A DNA stretch of 15,963 nucleotides. Source: Helicobacteraceae bacterium. Lineage in GTDB: Bacteria > Campylobacterota > Campylobacteria > Campylobacterales > SZUA-545. This document shows positions 15,510 through 15,963 of the stretch, one piece after another. The notes below the pieces were generated by a model, which saw nothing but the letters and a program-made list of their open reading frames with translations, was not told where the DNA came from and ran no database searches. The translations under genes and the position numbers were made by a program. Every line of letters starts with the position of its first letter. The stretch's first letter is position 1. The stretch lies in NCBI GenBank assembly GCA_031275395.1, contig JAISOU010000081.1:1-15963 (forward strand), read 5' to 3'.

Positions 15510-15878
15510 TCATCCAAGATGCAAGAGTATTTTTCGAGATTTCGAAAATATTTTGCTATTGTCGGTTGTTGCTAACCCGTTGAAAAACTTTTTTGAAGAA
15601 ATATCCAAAATGCCTTTGACAACAGAGAACAAACGGCTTGTCGCTTTTTTACGAAAGATTTTTTCCTCATTGGTGTTTGGATTATCATCCGAATAGAGAT
15701 GCAAAAATATATCTCTGTGCGGATAAGGCGCTTTGATTTCATGTCTGCTTAAACAATCAGCGTCATATATCTGTATAGTTTTGCCGTCCGCGCCAAACGC
15801 TTTAAGCCATTCGACTATACTGGCGATACTAAAAATATCTACCTCGTTAATGGTAACATTGCGTCTTATAATTTCGTC
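15510..15878 (-). pseudogene. unidentified gene fragment without start codon
   Basis: An open frame of about 122 codons runs from just after a TAA (15879-15881) to a TGA at 15510-15512. It contains NEVDIFSIASIVEWLKAFGA, then KTIQIYDADCL, RDIFLHLYSDDNP and EEKIFRKKATSRLFSVVKG. There is no ATG, GTG or good TTG near its beginning; the first usable start is a TTG at 15704, which would discard about 58 residues that look coding. It is more AT-rich than the TCA genes. No family was recognised. It sits upstream of the XRE and methyltransferase remnant on the same strand, so it could be part of the same lost restriction or mobile locus, but that is only positional. Confidence 0.4.
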
Positions 15879-15881
15879 TTA

Positions 15882-15963
15882 TTTGGCTTCTGTTGCGGGC
15901 GCTTTTTATATGTCGATTGGTTCTTCGTTGAAGCTTTGGCGTTGTTGCGGTTTTGGCGCTTCT
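15882..15963 (-). other. right-edge sequence with short interrupted frame
   Basis: In the same frame as the fragment at 15510-15878, the edge encodes EAPKPQQRQSFNEEPIDI and a TAA (15906-15908), then KAPATEAK and another TAA (15879-15881). The Gln/Pro-rich run ending EEPIDI loosely recalls the tail of single-stranded DNA-binding proteins, but the final acidic PF motif is absent. Too little is visible to call a gene. Confidence 0.2.

Noticed and set aside
13512-15963. Insertion sequence, integrase, tRNA or CRISPR array in the fragment zone
   Set aside because: Both strands were read; no transposase or integrase motif, no cloverleaf and no regularly spaced repeats were seen.

Overview
The window looks like a chromosomal piece of a Campylobacterota-type (epsilonproteobacterial) bacterium. 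That placement is an inference. It rests on the TCA genes (lactate-like mdh, class II fumC, sucC, sucD), a 62-residue XseB, a short MltG whose lumenal part fits the Campylobacterota form, an AsmA/DUF3971 protein, and an XRE regulator of a type common in Helicobacter and its relatives. Host-like genes are rich in GCG, CGC and ATC codons and in the palindrome GCGATCGC.

Left part (1-8707, minus strand; transcription runs right to left). mdh and fumC are followed by a 675-residue KAP-family P-loop NTPase that is conspicuously AT-rich and lies between fumC and sucC. sucC and sucD come next, ending in a probable intrinsic terminator. Downstream is a three-gene module: a DUF1538 membrane protein with two internal repeats, a P-II-like protein and a CBS-domain protein that runs off the window. 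Both junctions in this module are ATGA overlaps, as expected for a transporter with attached nucleotide-sensing subunits.

Middle part (8708-13511). A divergent intergenic region leads into xseB and a carbon-nitrogen hydrolase (plus strand, overlapping). A 912-residue AsmA-like envelope protein (minus strand) converges on them. Its 5' end overlaps the 5' end of divergent mltG by 74 bp, so the two membrane anchors are encoded on opposite strands of the same DNA.

Right part (13512-15963). This is a fragment-rich accessory zone. It holds the C-terminal end of a TylF-like methyltransferase, an unlisted 57-residue membrane protein, a divergent XRE regulator with a palindromic operator, a possible RelE-type remnant, a fragment of the CBS gene with 51 bp identical to the left edge of the window, a frameshifted and nonsense-mutated surface lipoprotein, a DNA methyltransferase cut just after its DLPYG motif, a second XRE regulator and an unidentified AT-rich fragment.

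For novelty, the main candidates are the KAP NTPase in the TCA operon, the DUF1538/P-II/CBS module, the membrane-protein/XRE pair, and the duplication and gene-decay zone. No complete new multi-gene defence system is visible. No rRNA, tRNA or CRISPR array was seen.
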